Below are positions 6,155 to 8,359 of a stretch of 8,359 bases of DNA, piece after piece (within the stretch, counting starts at the first letter, position 1; each line of letters starts with the position of its first letter). The DNA comes from an uncultured Gemmatimonadaceae bacterium (lineage in GTDB: Bacteria > Gemmatimonadota > Gemmatimonadetes > Gemmatimonadales > Gemmatimonadaceae). Where the stretch lies: contig CATPBD010000246.1 in the NCBI GenBank assembly GCA_955652265.1, forward strand, positions 1 to 8,359, read 5' to 3'. The position numbers and the translations under genes are program-made. Below the pieces are notes generated by a model. The model was not told the origin of the DNA. It worked only from the letters and a program-made list of their open reading frames with translations, and searched no databases.

Positions 6155-6964
6155 TCAGGTCGCCTTCTCGAGCTTGAGCTTGATGGTCACGAAGTTGTAG
6201 GGGGGCCACGGGCCGGTGTACTTGAAGTTGAGAAGATCCTCGTACTGGCGACTGATCGCCTTCACCTTCTCATCGAACTTCTTCTCTGCCTGTCGGTCGA
6301 CGAGAAACGCCGCGTTGAGGATCATGCGGTCGCCGATGACTTTGCTGCTACGACTGGCGACCGACACATCCTTCAGCTGCTCGTGGACGTCGGCGACATA
6401 CCTGTTGCTCGCCTCCTCCATCGCCGCCTCGACGAGCCGGCCGAGTTGCATGCGCGCAAAGTACGTCGACGATGCCGCGTTGCGAGTGATTTCGTCCTTC
6501 AACCGGCGGATCTCGTCGTTCTCGCGCTCGATCGCGGCGACCACCTTGTCGCGGTCCCAGAGGATCTTGAGTCCGAACTCGATCTTGTCCTGCATCTTCT
6601 CGAGCACGTCGGTAAAGGCCTGATAGGTCGATTTGAGAAGGGCAAGCACGTCCTTCTCCGAGCGAAAGACAGTGCCGAACGACATCGGAATGAGTGTGAA
6701 CTCCCGCATGACGGTCTCGTTCACGAACTCGTGCGCGAGCACGTTCTCTCTGGTCGGATCATAGATGACGATCGGCGTGTCGCTGACGACCGCGGCGAGG
6801 TCGTTGTGGTTGACTGTGTATACGCGTGCGCCGCCCCCGATCCCGATCTCGCCGAATTCGCGTGACCGGTCCAGACGGATGATGCAGTAGACATACTTGC
6901 CCTCACCGGTGCTGTCAGCCGGAATCGGCTCGGACCTTTCCGCCGCGCTTTCGCCTGGGGTCAT
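6155..6964 (-). CDS. gvpL: Gas vesicle protein GvpL/GvpF family
   Basis: A 269-residue GvpL/GvpF-family protein. After a poorly conserved N-terminal leader of about 20 residues comes GKYVYCIIRLD, then VNHNDLAAVVSD (51-62), LAHEFVNETVM (76-86), IPMSFGTVFRSEKDVLALL (92-110), a helical charged stretch (140-165), ILNAAFLV (215-222) and the signature FKYTGPWPPYNFV (247-259). This copy is closer to the textbook family than the second one. The role is in gas vesicle assembly in the cytosol, probably by binding GvpA-type proteins. ATG at 6962-6964 is the first start before the conserved region; no strong Shine-Dalgarno is seen. It is the first gvp gene in the cluster, 21 bp after the DUF456 gene and 13 bp before gvpG. 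No promoter is visible in that 21-bp gap, so it is probably read through from upstream or from a promoter inside the DUF456 gene. Confidence 0.92.
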   Translation of the reverse strand: MTPGESAAERSEPIPADSTGEGKYVYCIIRLDRSREFGEIGIGGGARVYTVNHNDLAAVVSDTPIVIYDPTRENVLAHEFVNETVMREFTLIPMSFGTVFRSEKDVLALLKSTYQAFTDVLEKMQDKIEFGLKILWDRDKVVAAIERENDEIRRLKDEITRNAASSTYFARMQLGRLVEAAMEEASNRYVADVHEQLKDVSVASRSSKVIGDRMILNAAFLVDRQAEKKFDEKVKAISRQYEDLLNFKYTGPWPPYNFVTIKLKLEKAT

Positions 6965-6985
6965 CTTCGGGTGAGCATGAATGGG

Positions 6986-7477
6986 TTATTTCGCCGCCGC
7001 AATGAAAATCCAAACGCCGATGGTAAATCCGATTCCGATCTTGAGCGCCGTCGAGACAACACGGCCGATCAATGCCCCCTTTGCAACACGGGTCGCATCA
7101 CCTGTTGACGCTCCACCCGTAAGCTCCGCAATCAACGCTCCGCAAAACGACCCGACAAAAGCGCCGATGACCGGCCCGATTATCGGGACGGGGAACCCAA
7201 CCATTGCACCGACGATGCCGCCAAGTATCGCTCCCCATCCGGCGCGGCGCGAGCCGCCGTACTTGCGCGCGTAGCGTCCGGTGAGCGTAAACTCGAGCAA
7301 CTCCGCCACGAACGCGAGCACGCAGACGGCGATCAGCGAGACCCAGCCGATGGGATCGCCGGGGACAATCATATTATAGACGACGGCCGACGCCACCATC
7401 ACCCAGAGCCCTGGGAGGCCCAGGACGATCAGGACAAGGGACAGTATTATCACGCCCGCCAGAATCAGTAGCGGCAT
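6986..7477 (-). CDS. DUF456 family membrane protein
   Basis: A 163-residue, very hydrophobic, glycine-rich inner membrane protein of unknown function, resembling the DUF456 family. Predicted membrane segments by eye: about 3-35 (LILAGVIILSLVLIVLGLPG), 44-64 (GWVSLIAVCVLAFVAELLEF), 82-118 (a long Gly-rich stretch, AILGGIVGAMVGFPVPIIGP) and 141-161. The LPGLW near residue 21, AELLEF near 58 and KYGGSRRAGWGAILGGIVGA at 72-91 are the parts that suggest DUF456. The ATG at 7475-7477 overlaps the stop of the preceding M28 peptidase by one base (TGATG), so the two are translationally coupled. The gvp cluster begins 21 bp later. No function in gas vesicles is known; it may be an unrelated housekeeping passenger. 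Confidence 0.75.
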   Translation of the reverse strand: MPLLILAGVIILSLVLIVLGLPGLWVMVASAVVYNMIVPGDPIGWVSLIAVCVLAFVAELLEFTLTGRYARKYGGSRRAGWGAILGGIVGAMVGFPVPIIGPVIGAFVGSFCGALIAELTGGASTGDATRVAKGALIGRVVSTALKIGIGFTIGVWIFIAAAK

Positions 7478-8359
7478 CAGGCTAATTCCCTGGTTAGAGC
7501 AGCGAGGAGGACGCTCGCCTCAGCAACGCCCCTCCCCGTCAACGCATTGGAAGTATCGCGCCGTGTGTGAATGCGCGCGAGAGTGGAAAGGGTGCCTCGA
7601 CTGACCGTGACCGATTCAATGCCACGATCGGCAAATGCCATGCTGTCCGCCAGGATCCCCGGAATCAATGGCCCAATCGCAGGCCTCGGTACGGTTGAAG
7701 ACGAAATTGCTTCTGCCGCGGCCTTGATCCGGGCTGGAATGGAGCCGCTGTACATCAGGCGCCACGCGCCCGCGTCGTCGACGGTGTCGCAGTTGAGCGC
7801 CACGATTCGCCGGTCTGCCCGCGCGGCCCACACCCGCGCACCGGCGAGGCCGAGCTCTTCGCCGCTAGTGATCAGCACGCCGAGATCGCGCACGGTCGAG
7901 AGAGACTGCGCCGCCAGCACCACCGCTGCGACTCCGCTCGCATTGTCCACCGCCCCCGGAGATTCGTCGCGCGCCCAGCACAGGATCGACGGCAGCGCCA
8001 CAATAAGGGCGGCGATTTCGACCACGCGCCACGCCATCATCGCGGGGTCGTTGGTCAGGAGAGAGAACACAAGAACGAGAGTAGCTACCACGGTCACCGC
8101 TCCCATTCCGATCGAGCTTGCAATTCTTATCAGCATCGGCACCGTTTGGGACTTGGAGTCGAGATGGGCAACGAGCCACAGCATGGGATTCCCGCGTCCC
8201 GCCTCGAGATTCACTGCCCTGGCCCGCTGCACTGACAAGGCGGTAATCCAGCGACGCTTCGCATCAGCCGAAGCGAATAACAAAGCGGCGTACAAGGCTG
8301 CCCCAACTATCAACGCGACGAGAGGGCCGTGATCTAGTGCCGTACGCGCGACGACGAGA
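7477..8359 (-). CDS. Membrane-embedded M28 family zinc peptidase (partial, 5' end missing)
   Basis: The reading frame stays open to the right edge (residues LVVARTALDHGPLVALIVGA precede the TTG at 8311-8313), so the real start is probably outside the window. Numbering from that TTG, the M28 aminopeptidase ligand pattern is complete: His50 in VAHLDS, bridging Asp123 in GAVDNASGVAA, the base/ligand pair Glu152-Glu153 in SGEELGL, Asp176 in NCDTVDDAG and His249 in RIHTRRDT. The DSMAFADRGIESVTVSRG segment also fits the family. Unusually, about 70 residues with two probable membrane helices (about 68-88 and 95-112) separate the first His from the Asp; a further hydrophobic segment lies at the visible N-terminus. 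By family knowledge it would remove N-terminal residues from peptides at a di-zinc centre. Substrate and topology are unknown. It is coupled to the DUF456 gene. Confidence 0.85.
   Translation of the reverse strand, partial: LVVARTALDHGPLVALIVGAALYAALLFASADAKRRWITALSVQRARAVNLEAGRGNPMLWLVAHLDSKSQTVPMLIRIASSIGMGAVTVVATLVLVFSLLTNDPAMMAWRVVEIAALIVALPSILCWARDESPGAVDNASGVAAVVLAAQSLSTVRDLGVLITSGEELGLAGARVWAARADRRIVALNCDTVDDAGAWRLMYSGSIPARIKAAAEAISSSTVPRPAIGPLIPGILADSMAFADRGIESVTVSRGTLSTLARIHTRRDTSNALTGRGVAEASVLLAALTRELA

Larger units (their letters stand above)
3799..6964 (-). other. Compact gas vesicle gene cluster
   Basis: Order of transcription is gvpL, gvpG, gvpF, gvpS-K, gvpJ, gvpA, then the sensor kinase. 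Neighbouring genes are separated by 13, 21, -4, 27, -11 and -20 bp, which supports a single transcript with translational coupling. The set includes the shell protein, two minor GvpA-type modules and four accessory proteins. It lacks GvpN, GvpC, GvpO, GvpR, GvpT and GvpU within the window. By family knowledge GvpN affects vesicle growth and is usually linked, so its absence here is notable but it could be encoded elsewhere. All six genes look intact. Confidence 0.85.

Noticed and set aside
6095..6865. 256-codon open frame on the plus strand antisense to gvpL
   Set aside because: The opposite strand encodes a clear GvpL with signature motifs; the plus-strand product has no known fold and lacks a supported start.
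8311..8313. TTG as the true start of the M28 peptidase
   Set aside because: The frame is open upstream to the window edge and the extra residues continue a plausible hydrophobic N-terminus, so the gene is treated as partial.
7571..8332. 253-codon open frame on the plus strand antisense to the M28 peptidase
   Set aside because: The minus-strand protein has all M28 zinc-ligand motifs; the plus-strand product is a low-complexity Arg/Ala/Thr-rich shadow.
1..8359. tRNA or rRNA genes, CRISPR array, insertion sequence, attachment sites
   Set aside because: No repeated spacer pattern, transposase motif, terminal inverted repeats, tRNA-like cloverleaf or rRNA segment was seen; coding density is nearly complete.

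Overview
The window looks like a chromosomal segment from a bacterium with roughly 60% GC (judged by eye), with every recognisable gene on the minus strand. The sequence alone does not fix the taxon. The YpdA-like flavoprotein beside purA, the many GTG/TTG starts and the soluble GAF/PAS kinase would fit a Gemmatimonadota- or Acidobacteriota-like soil or water bacterium, but that is a weak inference.

Layout in transcription order (right to left). The window opens with the 3' part of a membrane-embedded M28 zinc peptidase, whose N-terminus lies beyond the right edge. It runs into a DUF456 membrane protein with a one-base overlap. After 21 bp comes a compact gas vesicle cluster: gvpL, gvpG, a second gvpF/L paralogue, a GvpS-like domain fused to GvpK, gvpJ and gvpA. 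The last gvp gene overlaps a 767-residue soluble GAF-PAS-PAS histidine kinase by 20 bp. Gaps inside the block are 0-27 bp and several genes overlap, so the gvp genes and the kinase are very probably one transcript, possibly begun upstream of the peptidase outside the window.

After the kinase stop there is a 94-bp spacer, the only real non-coding region. It holds a 10-bp-stem hairpin with a following T-rich run, which reads as the end of the gvp-kinase operon. It also holds a good sigma-70-like promoter (TTGACA-16-TAGATT) whose -35 box overlaps the kinase stop codon. That promoter would drive purA (adenylosuccinate synthetase) and, 12 bp after purA, the start of a YpdA-like FAD oxidoreductase cut by the left edge.

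How the genes fit together: GvpA is the shell protein. GvpJ and the GvpS-like domain are minor GvpA-family proteins. GvpF, GvpL, GvpG and GvpK are accessory or assembly proteins. No GvpN ATPase, GvpC or GvpO is present here. Points of most interest are the GvpS-GvpK fusion, a GvpA with a leucine-zipper-like C-terminal extension, the placement of gvpA last before a coupled cytosolic sensor kinase, and the overlapping promoter/hairpin between that operon and purA.
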